From the NCBI RefSeq assembly GCF_030272615.1, contig NC_081408.1, forward strand, positions 403,153,889-403,217,888: a stretch of 64,000 nucleotides of DNA. Direction: 5' to 3'. This stretch comes from Cryptomeria japonica (taxonomy: Eukaryota; Streptophyta; Pinopsida; Cupressales; Cupressaceae). Below, in pieces: positions 10,373 to 21,035 of this stretch. Made by a program: the position numbers and the translations under genes. Under the pieces are notes generated by a model, which was given only the letters and a program-made list of their open reading frames with translations, was not told where the DNA came from and did not search any database. Position 1 is the stretch's first letter, and every line of letters begins with the position of its first letter.

Positions 10373-11327
10373 TGTAACAAACCCTAATTAGGGTTTAGGT
10401 GTCATGATCTTGTCCATTGATTTACTTTCAATCTGGACCTTTCATTGTAACTGGGGATGCTATTTATACCCCCATTTTTCATTTCATTTGTTAATAGTTA
10501 ATAGTCGAATAGTCAGATAGGAGTGAAATAGAGAGATTAGAGTTAGAAGCAATTTTTATTTTGTAGCAAGATTGAGTCTTGAAGAGAGAAATTCAAGCAA
10601 TTGTTGTATATGATGACTTGGAAATCAATAAAATATTGAAGTTATGGTGTTTTGTTGCAAATTTCTTGAGTTATCTTCATGGTTGTTGGATGTACTTGAA
10701 TCACGCTCAATCGAAGTAGTTTGTTAATTTGAAAGGCTAAGTGTGAGATTTGATATTTGGTAGGATTCGCTATCCAAACCACTAGCTTCTTGCTGATTGT
10801 AGGAACGCCTTGCGTGGTCGACTGGAAAACATTTTGAGTCCTTAATCTTCAAGCATTTTCGCATCTAGGATATGTACCTTCTTAGTAGTGTCCTTGGTCT
10901 TTGATGCATTGAACACCATTATTACCTTAGAAGATCGCACTAATTTCAGTTGAGTTGTTATCTTATGGCAAAATTGAAGTTGGTTGAGTCTTGCTGAATC
11001 TCATTCATGCTAAGTCATTCATAGGGTTAGGCTAGATTAGACTTCCTTAAACCCTGTCCTTTTTCCATTTTTTGAAAGTTCCTTTTAGATTAGTAAAATC
11101 TTCGAGCCATTGAATCCGTAAGACGCCTTGAAGGAAACAGCAAATCACATCATACCACTAAAAAAAGCTTGTCCACACGTGGAGACCCCACTAAAAGAAC
11201 CTTGGAGTCCATCTAACTGATCCTTTTGGCAGATCTTCAGCAGTTAGAGACTATTTTCTCAAGAGAGGATAAGATGCCTGTCGGTATTTTATTCTGTGTA
11301 TGATTGTGTATGAAATACACGTCAACA
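10373..11327 (+). repeat. F-family LTR, copy 1
   Basis: Starts TGTAACAAACCC directly after a purine-rich tract (AAAAAGGAGG) 96 bp beyond the ORF stop, and ends GTCAACA. It contains a TATA-like word (CTATTTATACC, about 10460), AATAAA signals (about 10630) and a T-rich interior. It is about 955 bp and is repeated in tandem by the next feature. The position fits a 3' LTR of the element carrying the long ORF. Confidence 0.7.
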
Positions 11328-12260
11328 CAACCCTAATTAGGGTTTAGGTGGCATAATCTGGGCCATCGATTCTGATTTAATCTTGGCCATTATTTGTAAT
11401 CGAGAGCTCTATGTAAGCTCAACTCATTTCATTTGTAAAGAATTGATTAGAAGAGTTTTGAAGAATTGTTGCTCGATGCTACAAAAATTAATAAAATCAT
11501 TGAAGTGTTGGTGACTTATTAAGTTTTGAAGCTTTTGCTTGTTTCTTCATTCCTTTTATGAGAGAAGTTAAAATTGAAAAGAAAAAAAAAATTAGAGTAG
11601 AATTTGCTTTTAAGTGTTTTAGATGAATGAAAGATGCATGTGCATGATTGATAGTGAAGCTCGTTGTTCATACTACTAGTACTCCATCGTTGGTGAAGTA
11701 TCCCACGTAATCAACTGAACTCATTTTAGCCAAAGCTTAACTTCAATTACTATTCCATCATTGATATGCTTCATCTGAAGGTATCCATGCTTGTGGTAGT
11801 GATTTGAAAATCATCAAGCTATCCCTAGAAGATTGCACTAGCATTGTAGAGATGTTCATGGCATGTCGAAACAAAGCTTAGTTGAGTTCACTTGAAATTG
11901 TCCATTGCCTTGCATTCCTAGTATTAGCATAGTATTCCTAAACCTTGCTCCTTTTTCATTTTTTTTATCAAAGATCAATAGTAGCAGGAAAGAGCAATAT
12001 TGCAACATCATTCGTAGAACATCATTCCATTGAGCTTTAATCGAGCAAAGAACAACTACATAAGTCCCCTCGCAGGTATAGCAAACACATCATACCATTG
12101 AAGCTATCCAACATGTCAAAACCTGACATCGAGAACCTTGGAGTCGTCTCAAGTGATCCTTTTTGCTAATCTTCAGCATTTGAGAAGTCTTTGTTCAAGA
12201 GAGGATAGAATATTCAATACTTTATTATGTGTTCGATTGTGCATAAAAACACCATCAACA
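11328..12260 (+). repeat. F-family LTR, copy 2, fused head to tail to copy 1
   Basis: AACCCTAATTAGGGTTTAGG at 11330 repeats the beginning of copy 1, and the end (GAGGATAGAATATTC ... CATCAACA, 12197-12260) repeats its end. Internal matches include CTCATTTCATTTGTAA, AATAAAATCATTGAAG and the CCTTGGAGTC stretch. Divergence is clearly higher than between recent LTR pairs. No internal domain separates the two copies. Confidence 0.7.
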
Positions 12261-13455
12261 GGACCATGAACAAAATTGCTTGCTATACATCCCTTGTGCA
12301 ACCACTTGGGTGCTAGCATAGAACCCAAATGCCTCGTGCATAGATGCATATCCAACAATAGTGCTTCATACACAACCACACAAGCAACAATCTTAGGAAT
12401 TCTATGCACAGCTGCACAACATCAAGAATCCCTTGTGTGCAAGCTTTACTAGCTCCACAATGCTCCTTTCAGTATAATTCTTTACATATGCTTTAAGCCT
12501 CTCCACATATGTTCTACCTTATTCAACTTTGTATTTAACCATATGTGTGCAACACACGGAACAACAACATCCACATGTTACAGTACAAAACACCTACAAG
12601 GCCCAACTACCACAAGAAATGGCTCCATACAAGTTCGACATTTGACACCATATGCATCTGGCACATGGCAATGCCTTGTGCCACATGTAATATAATCTGC
12701 AACATATGTGTTTGACACTTGGTAACGTCCTCTCCACACATACCACACAACAATGCATGTTGAACACATATTAGAATAGATGTGACTATTAGCTATCAAT
12801 CTTTACCTATAAATATTGGCACTGTACACCTAATATAGGGGACTCAAAAAGAAGAGCCATCAAAGCATATGAATTCAAAGCCTAGTAAGTCCAGCACTCT
12901 ACTTTGGAAAGTCAAGTGCTCCATACAAACATCAACATATCAGCATGCTCTACACATCTAAGAAAGCCTCCTATGCAATCTAGGCAAGACAGGAAAGATG
13001 TTTCATCACCTTTTTATCACATTAATTCTCTTCTCTCCTGTTTTTTGTAATGAATACACTTATATGCACGTATCCTATTTTGGTAATACATGAAGTAGCA
13101 TTTATGTCAATGTCTCTTTGAATTTGCTTCGGTTTTCCGCATCTCTCTAAGTCCCATTACACATTCTACAATTCCTAATACCATATGTTATTGATTGTTC
13201 TCTAATTGTCTCCAAGACCTGAATTAAATCATGCACATGTGCACACACACACAGTACTCAAGCCTAACAAAGAACTTAAATGCTCAAGCCCAGCAAACAA
13301 CTAATCTTTCTATGTATCATCATAATTTAGAATGGTTCAATGCTCTAATCATGATAAGAGCTGGCATGCTTAATAAACCCAAGAATAATTAAAAATACCT
13401 TTGGTTGATTGTTTGCAAAAATAAGTCTATCTTAACACACTATTCAAAACAAGTT
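12261..13455. other. Unassigned spacer
   Basis: No gene is supported. The stretch is rich in CACATATG/CACATGT words and holds a short CA run (13233-13252). No terminal repeats or coding frame could be assigned. Confidence 0.5.
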
Positions 13456-13545
13456 GGCAACTTGATCTACTTGCATGCTTTCATATGGCTGATTGTAAGC
13501 CTGCACCGACTCCCTTTCTTTCAGGAGTTAAGCTTGAGGCTCAGT

Positions 13546-13557
13546 GCTCTGATACCA
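13546..13557 (-). other. X2 primer-binding site
   Basis: Plus-strand GCTCTGATACCA is the complement of TGGTATCAGAGC, the classic plant Copia site for initiator tRNA-Met. It abuts the LTR at 13558. Confidence 0.85.
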
Positions 13558-14002
13558 TGTGAGATTTTGCCAAGATCAAGGGCACAATGAAAAGCACAAA
13601 AGAGAGACAATAGCATGACAAGAACAAAACTATCTTCTCATCAATATGCAAATGATCATCTGGATTAGCCAATACAATGAATATGGGCCTGCTTAGTTAG
13701 CCATATGGATATGTGAGCACACAATCATGACATGTGGCTCAATTAGAAACAAGGGTAGGTAAGAAAAAGTAGGGGTAGGTAGGAGAAATAATATAATATT
13801 CCAGAAGAGGTGGATGACCCACCGAATGTGGAGTGTAACAGCAAGATAAGACCACAAAAGGTGGAATTTCTCCTACAAGCTATATCCCTATGTGCACACT
13901 TCCCTAAGTGTCTCATATCCAAACTACGATGAGATGCATTATCCTACGTTAACTTAAGTAAAGTGTAATAATATCCATGATGAATAATTATTTACACCAA
14001 CA
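13558..14002 (-). repeat. X2 LTR
   Basis: 445-bp copy of the X LTR, read on the minus strand from TGTTGGTGTAAATAATTATTC to CTCACA. It is colinear with 18343-18792, sharing TGATGAGATGCATTATCC, CACTTCCCTAAGTGTCTCAT and AATGATCATCTGGATTAGCC. Confidence 0.85.
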
Positions 14003-14415
14003 CCCCCCCTTAAGTGCAACTTAGGGGAATGAAGACTCAAGTCAATAATGCAAGACGGGTCCCGGCTACTAGGCCATGATAGGTACCCATGTACAATATG
14101 CAAATGCAAGCAAACCTATGCAATGCAATCTCTCACAAACGGAGAAAGGGAGAAAACCCAGTGGGAAAAAACTCCCCCCCAAAAGAGAGATGAATGTAAA
14201 AAAGACTCTCAAAGAACAAAATTCAAAACCTCAAAGAGGAAAAAGTCCCCCCCCATAAGAGAGGAAGGAGAAGTCAGCTGATCCCCCCTAATGAGACATC
14301 TCGCACCCCCAAGAGAGCTCGCAATTGTTGGAACTTACTCTCGGTGAAAGGTTTGGTAAAGATGTCAGCAACCTGCTCCACTATAGGACAATACTGCAAA
14401 TCAATGATTGCAAAA

Positions 14416-15476
14416 CTTAAACCTAGAGATGTTAAGAAGGCAAAGATAGTCTCGCGGGTGGTAGAAGACAAGAATATAATGAAATATGCAAAAGTAACAA
14501 AACCATTGGTTGAGAAACTGCCAAAAGAGATGCAGCTGTCAAATTATAGGCTCACTGGGATAGAACTTGGGCAGCAGACACATACAAGTATCATGATGAT
14601 GCCACGGATTCAGTAGCCTCTTTGGTCCAAAATTATGATGAATTACTGGCGAAGAAGAATGAGCTCAAGGAGAAGAATCCACAACTCATTAAGGTAATTC
14701 AGAAAAGAACAAATGCTTCAGAGCAGCTTGATCCATTGACTTCTTCCACATTTGAAGAATCTGTTAGGCGATTGAAGAAGGTTGCTCAGAAGGCCAGGGC
14801 AGTCGATTATTGGGTAGATTGGTTGATTGATCAAGGTACCCAAGTGGTGAAGAAGGCATTGCATGTATTGAACAATGTTAGAGCAGCAAAAGTTAAGTTG
14901 AACAAGACTTTGGAGGCTTTCAATCAAAGTCTAGGTTCAATTGAAGAAGATTTGAAGATCTGGCACGAGAGGGATCAGATCAAACTGGAAATTCTGTGCA
15001 ACAATATGGTGATACCTGGCAGAGAAAAATATATAGAATTTGATGAACTTTTGACAAACAAATCATTGGTTATCAGCGAGCTCATCAAAGATATTCAAGT
15101 AACACTTGAAATGAGTGACGAAGTCGAACAGAACATACTCTCTAATTTTGACAAGATGTCTTGCAAAATTCTAAGTCATGATGGAGAGTTGCTTGCAGCA
15201 GATTTAGTAGGCACTGAAATGGTATCAAGTCTTTGCCAGGCGCAAGACTCAGAACATTTTACTGTGGATTCGATCCGTAGGTTTGTAAGTTACCAAGTGT
15301 TTTTCGATAAGATGCAAACTGTTCTTGAAGAGCACAGGGAGGCAACATTAAGATATTATGATGTTATCATTAAAACTCTTGCAGTTGTCAAAAACACAGG
15401 AGTTCTTGATCCTGATGAGTTGAAGAGATCCATCAGCAAGTTTCAGTCTTTCAGGGCCAGAAATGGAAAAGAATAA
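14416..15476 (+). pseudogene. Diverged copy 3 of the long-ORF family (C-terminal part)
   Basis: Frame fragments from about 14416 and 14622-15476 together match the C-terminal third of the 7055-10276 protein. A frameshift near 14600 separates them: before it, YRLTGIELG aligns with the homologue's IQTIELGPS; after it, HDDATDSVASLVQNYDEL aligns with LDDATDTFEALKDKLREE. The rest is a 284-residue helical, coiled-coil-like stretch. Similarity is much lower than for copy 1, so this may be a separate subfamily. It begins at the X2 junction and is followed within 4 bp by an LTR-like sequence. Confidence 0.65.
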
Positions 15477-15479
15477 AAA

Positions 15480-16330
15480 GTGTCAAATGACACTTACTCT
15501 TTAGTTTATGTATTTTGTTTTTGACAAGTTACATGTAAAACCATTTTTTTGTAATTGCAAGTGTCACTTTCACTTGCATTTTTCATAAAATGTAATTACA
15601 TGTAAAGCAACTACAAGTTGAGTTAGATTAGTACTATAGTTGGAATAAGTCATGGTGGTTGAGAGAATTTCTCAAGTTAGTTAGGATCCTCCCACCTTTT
15701 TCTCAAGGCTCCTCTCCTATGTATACTGGAGAGGGTCTATTGTAATTTTTATCTTTTTTGCAAGCAAGTAAACTCTACAAAATTTTATACTCATAAAGAC
15801 TTTGAGCTTTATCGCTGTAAATTGTTCTTTTTCAAGTAATATCAAGGAGTTAGAATTTCAGACTGTGTCGAAGTCTTACTTTGTACCCATTATGTTCTTG
15901 TGTCATATTGGTTTGTGATTAGAATTTAAGAAGAGTTGCAGGACTTTGTGCTTGTAGTAATTCCCATCTAGAGTGATTTAAAGGTGCATCATATTTGCAG
16001 ACTTTGCACTGCTATACGTTGTACTTTGTTTTTAAGTTATCATTCTAAAAGGGTAGATAGGATTTCAGACATTCAAGACTTTGTGCTTGATTACTATTTT
16101 CCCATCCCGAAGGAGGTGACGGAAGTCTTCGTGCTTTCAGGAAACTTCATTTCCTCTCTTGGTTTTATTTTGAAAGTTGTTATCATTACTTTACATCTCT
16201 TATTACTTTTCTGTGAAAAGAAAAGAGTATAGTCTTTCCTGAAAAAAGAGGAAAGGTTGTTGTCCTACCCATATTAGATTAAGTTAGTTTTAATTAGTTA
16301 GTAGAAAAGGGGGAGCCTTCCCTAAATTAG
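15480..16330 (+). repeat. LTR-like segment following copy 3
   Basis: Starts TGTCAAATGACA right after the stop codon. It contains a promoter-like CTCCTATGTATACTGGAGAGG at about 15715-15735 and R/U5-like text with repeats of GACTTTG(T)GCTT. The arrangement parallels the LTR downstream of the intact ORF. No second copy and no clear end were found, so the boundary at 16330 is a guess. Confidence 0.4.
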
Positions 16331-17089
16331 GAGAGTTATACTCACACATTGTGGCTGAAACCACAATTTTGCACATCCTCCCAGGTGTACAAAATTTTCA
16401 ACCAACATCGCCCAAGAGTGAAGTGGCTAAAAGTGAAGAAATAATTCTGAAAAATGAGTTTTCAGCCAACAATGGAGGTCAAATCACCTTCAGCAATGAC
16501 GAAATATGCAGGTTTGAGAACAACACAGCCTCCCAACAGCAATGGCATCTCACAAATGCAAGCAAATCACTCCAAAAATGGAGGAAATCACCTCCAAAAC
16601 AAAATCGCCCAACTCCCAAGAATGGCCACCTTAGCAAAATTGATTCATGTGGCAAAAATGGCCACCAACTTGTTGTAATCGGCTCCCTAATGGCAACACC
16701 CAGATGTTTTGGACAAATAAATCACTAACTTGCAACTTCAAACCTTCAATGGTGTCCAATGGACACTCCTCAAAAATCACCCAGCTGGAAGAAATCTTCA
16801 AAATCAACCACTTAGCAATCACTATCAGCAAAATATAATATTATTACAATGCTGATTGGGTCTCTTTATTCATGTTTTCACTTTGAAACTTCACCACACA
16901 AACAATGTGGAATAAAAACTTGCCTTTTATACTAGCCAGGGAAAATCAATTTGCAATGGGAAAAATATTTAATCATTAATTAATGTTGCAAATCATTTAA
17001 TAACTGTTTTTGAAAATTAAATAATTGTCATCAAATGCAAAAACAATTAAATTTGGGCTTTTTTACATTAAAATCTTAAAAAATTTACC

Positions 17090-17720
17090 AACTTTGGGCA
17101 CCTGGGGGAAAATCGCCCCATATCTGGATTAAAAAACCAAATAAAACTTATTCCAATAATCGCCCCATGTCACCAGTTGCCCTTGGGGGAAAATCGCCCT
17201 CTTTTGGGATAAAAATCCCAATCAAAATCCATTAAATTTGCCCAAAAACACCTCTGGGGAAAATCAACTTGCATCTGGAGTCAAAAAATTCACTTCATTT
17301 TGATCACTAAGTCCAAAAATCAACCCCCTATCTGGATAATTATCCAGATCAAAATTCATCAAAATCTGCACTTTGGGAAATTCACCCTTCATCAAGATCA
17401 TCCTCTGCATAAAAATCCATTAAATTTGATCATGAATTGCCCTGGTGGAAAATAAAACTACACCAAGATACTTGAATTTCATCCGCATCAAAGTCATCTG
17501 CACTCCTAGGGGAAAAACGTAGGTCATCAGGACAATTTCCCAACTCTTAGTCAAAATTTACCCTCCTGGTGGAAAATCGCCCTCCATCAGGAACTTGAAT
17601 GGAGGAAAAATAAGGTCCATCGGAAATCTGGTGGAAATTCACCTCCCGTCAAGATTTTTAGAGGGGGAAAATCATGGGTCACCGGAAATGTGGGGGGAAA
17701 AGCACCTCCCATCAGGAATT
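17090..17720 (-). repeat. GGGGAAAATCGCCC-type short repeats in the G-family copy
   Basis: Variants of GGGGGAAAATCGCCCC occur near 17105, 17187, 17257, 17511, 17570, 17666 and 17694, separated by A-rich spacers with CATCAAAATT/ATCAGGA words. They occupy the position held by the hairpin array in the 3469 copy, so the U3-like part of this family seems prone to internal repeat growth. Confidence 0.55.
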
Positions 17721-18202
17721 TTGACCTTTTGACCACTAGAACATGGATTTTCATCAAGAATTTAATGATTTTTCCACTCAATCATCTGGACACTTCAAAT
17801 TTTCAACAAAACACATTGGGACTTAGCCAAATTCATCAAAATTTGAGCGAGACAATAGGAATTTCATCGGGATAAAGTGCAAATTTAACTCGAATAAACC
17901 TCCAAGAAGCGAGAAAACAACCCCTAAAGGACCTTTTAACACTTGGGCACAAAAATATCACTGACTTGGACATTTTAAACTCATTCACAATCAAAAGGGT
18001 CTACACTTAGACAAAATTAGGATTACCTAGACATCTAACACTTACACACTTGATCCTATTCAAAACTCAAAACCCTAATAGCAATTAGGCATGATCACAT
18101 TTCAAAACTCGAGACTCAAACACTGGAACTTGGAAGCTCAAAATTGTCGGTTATTGCCAAAACCCTAAACTAACAAGACTCGGAAAGCAAAAAAGAGAGG
18201 GT

Positions 18203-18219
18203 CCCTGTTTGCAATGGGG
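18203..18219. repeat. G-family terminal palindrome, copy 3
   Basis: CCCTGTTTGCAATGGGG, a decayed form of the terminal palindrome, 23 bp inside the terminus at 18242. Confidence 0.6.
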
Positions 18220-18242
18220 CGAAGTGTGAAAAGGTCACAACA

Positions 18243-18342
18243 GGACGTCATGGATTTCTCCAGAGAGTGGATAGACAAGCAGATGAACAGATTGATAGAT
18301 ATGGGTGTTGTCTTCACATATGAGAAGATGAAACAAGAGAAG
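18243..18342 (+). pseudogene. Short fragment of the long-ORF family
   Basis: About 32 codons (DVMDFSREWIDKQMN ... VFTYEKMKQEK) align with residues around 525-560 of the intact protein (RRWVDVQHQKL ... MSFTLEEKPAE). It starts right after the G-family terminus and is cut at 18343 by the X1 LTR. Similarity is modest but the pattern of W, Q and F/T residues is kept. Confidence 0.5.
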
Positions 18343-19658
18343 TGTTGGTGTAATAATTATTCATCATGGATATTATTACACTTTACTTAAGTTAACTTCG
18401 GATAATGCATCTCATCATAGTTTGGATATGAGACACTTAGGGAAGTGTGCACATAGGGATATAGCTTGTAGGAGAAATTCCGCCTTTTGTGGTCTTATCT
18501 TGCTGTTACACTCCACATTAGGTGGGTCATCCACCTCTTGTGGAATATTATATTATTTCTCCTACCTACCCCTACTTTTTCTTACCCACCCTTGTTTCTC
18601 ATTGAGCCACATGTCATGATTGTGTGCTCACATATCCATATGGCCTTGCCTATATAAGCAGGCCCATATTCATTGTATTGGCTAATCCAGTTGATCATTT
18701 GCATATTGATGAGAATATAGTTTTGTTCTTTTCATACTTTTGTCTCTCTTTTGTGCTTTTCATTGTACCCTTGATCTTGGCAAAATCTCACATGGTATCA
18801 GAGCACTGAGCCTCAAGCTTAACTACTGAAAGAAAGGGAGTCGGTGCAGGCTTACAATCAGCCATATGAAAGCGTGCAAGTAGATCAAGAGCATACTTGG
18901 GCTGCGATAGTGTAATCCCGGAAGGTGACTATGAAATCTCTATCCCGAGAAAGTAGTGCAAAAGACCCAAGTCAGTCATAGCAAATTTGTCATGCAAAAC
19001 AGATTTGACCTTGCTAATGATGGATGCGGTGCTCCCTGTAATGATCAAATCATCAACATAGAGCACAAGTATCAAGTGAGAGTCATCCTATCGCAAAATG
19101 TAGACATTCGGATCGGAATGACACCTGGTGAACCCTGCTGAGAGAAGAAAGGAACCCATCAGCGGACCAAACACATCGAGATTCATATGCACTATATCCG
19201 AGAGCTGATTCAGGAGCAGGTCATTGATTTGCAGTATTGTCCTACAGCAGAGCAGGTTGCTAACATCTTTACCAAACCTTTCACCGAGAGTAAGTTCCAG
19301 CAGTTGCGAGCTCTCTTGGGGGTGCAGGATGTCTCATTAGGGGGGGTCGGCCGACTTCTCCTTCCTCTCTTATGGGGGGGACTTTTTCCTCTTTGAGGTT
19401 TTGTCCTTCTTTGAGAGTCTTTTGTACATTCATCTCTCTTTTAGGGGGGAGTTTTTTCCACTGGGTTTTCTCCCTTTCTCCGTTTGTGAGAGATTGCATT
19501 GCATAGGTTTGCTTGCATTTGCATATTGTACATGGGTACCTATCATGGCCTAGTAGCCGGGACCCATCTTGCATTGTTGACTTGAGTCTTCATTCCCCTA
19601 AGTTGCACTTAAGGGGGGGTGTTGGTGTAAATAGTTATTCATCATGGATATTATTACA
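18343..19658 (+). mobile_element. X1: rearranged non-autonomous Copia element, 3' LTR truncated
   Basis: Order: 5' LTR 18343-18792 (450 bp, TGTTGGTG...CTCACA), primer-binding site TGGTATCAGAGC at 18793, then an antisense reverse-transcriptase fragment (about 19160 down to 18815, minus-strand motifs LVLYVDDLIITGS, SDPNVYIL and KYALDLLARFHMADCKPAP), then the sense end of RNase H (19165-19340, EQVANIFTKPFTESKFQQL), a G-rich 3' leader, polypurine AAGGGGGGG, and about 39 bp of 3' LTR from 19620. No gag, integrase or complete pol is present. X2 has the same layout, so the rearrangement predates both. Confidence 0.8.
18793..18804 (+). other. X1 primer-binding site
   Basis: TGGTATCAGAGC, complementary to the 3' end of initiator tRNA-Met, immediately after the LTR. 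Confidence 0.9.
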
Positions 19659-19677
19659 TAAAATCCCTATTACAAGA

Positions 19678-19885
19678 ATTTCCACATAAAATCATGTGTT
19701 CATCTTGTGTTCTCTATTGTTAGATCATACTTTTGATTATTGCTCTGTGATTGCTAAAGTTTTAATAAGTGAAAAGTTGTGATTTCCACATAAAATCATG
19801 TGTTCATCTTGTGTTCTCTATTGTTAGATCATACTTTTGATTATTGCTCTGTGATTGCTAAAGTTTTAATAAGTGAAAAGTTGTA
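19678..19885 (+). repeat. 104-bp perfect-looking tandem duplication
   Basis: The unit beginning ATTTCCACATAAAATCATG and ending GTGAAAAGTTGT(GA) occurs at 19678-19781 and again at 19782-19885 with essentially no differences until the end. It starts just downstream of the truncated X1 3' LTR. Confidence 0.9.
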
Positions 19886-20514
19886 TTATATCGATTCACC
19901 CTCCCCCCTACCCTCTCAATATAAGTGTGTGTTTCTTCAAGGCCTACATTTGGAATGCAAATGACTTGCTTCCCACTAGCTGATCATAATTTCCCTCTTT
20001 CTTCTTATGACTAAACAAGCCATGTCTAAAATATCTCCTTTTGGTCAGTTTTAAGGCCATTATAACAAAACCTAAGAAACGCATACTTGTCATGGTAACT
20101 CGCATATTCACTGCATATGCACATGTTGACAAGGCAAAACAGTTGCATTCCTAGGCTTTAATATGCAAACAGCACATTCTTTCTAGGATCACTTGTGTCA
20201 AAGTAAATCCCTACAAAGTTCCCATTACCTTAAATTTCCTATAACTCATATCATATACCATTAACCCACAATATATGTTTTCAATCATTCTTCAAAAATG
20301 TCAAGTCCAAATACAAATATCAATTCAGAACCACAATCAAGAAATGCCCGCTAGTAACTACTTGAAACATCTACAAAAGGCATTTTTTTATATGCAAACA
20401 ATAAAGTATTGGCAAGGACATTGTCTCTATGGCAATGTCAATTTATGTCCACTAAACAACATCCTACCAAAGACATAGTGAGTTCAAATTAATTTTGAAG
20501 CATATGCACAAATT
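19886..20514. other. Unassigned spacer
   Basis: AT-rich sequence with a C-rich run (about 19899-19912); no coding frame or repeat structure could be supported. Confidence 0.4.
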
Positions 20515-21035
20515 TTATTTAACTCCAGCTTCACCTTCTGCAACCAAGGCAAACACAATAGGCCTTCCTATAAGAATACCATAGGTTCGAAGGGTCAACT
20601 CCTCCGAAACATCTATTCCATGCCAAACTCCACCATCAAGAAATATAGGAACTTGGCCTTGTGCAAAATTTACTACCTTTTCAAGGTAGCTTATTATTGC
20701 CAAAACACCATCAAGCTATCGAGCTCCGTGGTTGAAAACATTTATGCTTGCCATACCTACTTGAACAACTAGCCTTGTGTCCTCAACATTATGTACTACT
20801 TCACAAAGTATTGCAAAGTGCATTATTATCTACAACCACTTAACATCCTTCCAACTTGGTCATTTGTTGATTTGATTGGTAAGAGCTAGTCTAGAGTCTT
20901 CAACCTTCTCTATCTTATCAAGGTCTAAGCCTTTAAAGTTCTTGAGGGTTAGATGTGGAGGGAGTATAAATTTGTTTCTAATGTTTGCCTCCCTACGCCC
21001 AAGTTGAGGAGGTAATGTAGCATGAGTAACAATTG
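20515..21035 (-). pseudogene. Glycolate oxidase ((S)-2-hydroxy-acid oxidase) pseudogene, 3' part, intron-less
   Basis: Minus-strand translation gives the C-terminal third of plant glycolate oxidase, the FMN-dependent peroxisomal photorespiration enzyme. Visible in order are [56 protein letters not shown], a decayed active-site stretch NVFNHGAR, and VPIFLDGGV ... [18 protein letters not shown]. In-frame stops interrupt it (after QINK, after KWL, in GAR*LDG). The exons are joined without introns over at least 170 codons, which fits a retrocopied fragment. The N-terminal two thirds are not recognisable upstream of about 21035. Confidence 0.85.

Larger units (their letters stand above)
13456..14410 (-). 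mobile_element. X2: rearranged non-autonomous Copia remnant
   Basis: On the minus strand the order is: C-terminal end of a Copia RNase H (VADIFTKPFTESKFQQLRALLG, 14410-14280), a 3' leader with G-rich tracts, the polypurine tract (AAGGGGGGG at 14003), an LTR of 445 bp (14002-13558), and a primer-binding site complementary to initiator tRNA-Met (TGGTATCAGAGC, 13557-13546). Behind that, in inverted orientation, is a short reverse-transcriptase fragment (LDLLACFHMADCKPAPTPF on the plus strand, 13456-13545). The same odd order is seen in X1. The upstream junction with the long-ORF relic is near 14410. Confidence 0.75.
16331..18242 (-). repeat. G-family LTR-like copy, minus orientation
   Basis: Read on the minus strand it starts at 18242 with TGTTGTGACC TTTTCACAC, has the terminal palindrome (18203-18219) and the AGGGTTTTGGCAAT region. 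Its mid part (17090-17720) carries a loose repeat of GGGGGAAAATCGCCC at roughly 60-70 bp steps. A TATA box (TATAAAAGG at about 16926-16934, minus strand) follows, then a leader rich in GGTGGCCAT/GGCGATTTTG words. The lower boundary is uncertain. Confidence 0.6.

Noticed and set aside
16331-16840. Three overlapping plus-strand frames
   Set aside because: They lie in the leader part of a minus-oriented G-family copy and show no protein character.
18610-18650. Minus-strand AIWICEHT, resembling the missing G-I-W-x-C-E-H-R exon of the UPF0047 gene
   Set aside because: It lies inside the X1 LTR, and the same bases occur in the X2 LTR at about 13700. There is no further similarity and no splice context, so the resemblance is chance.
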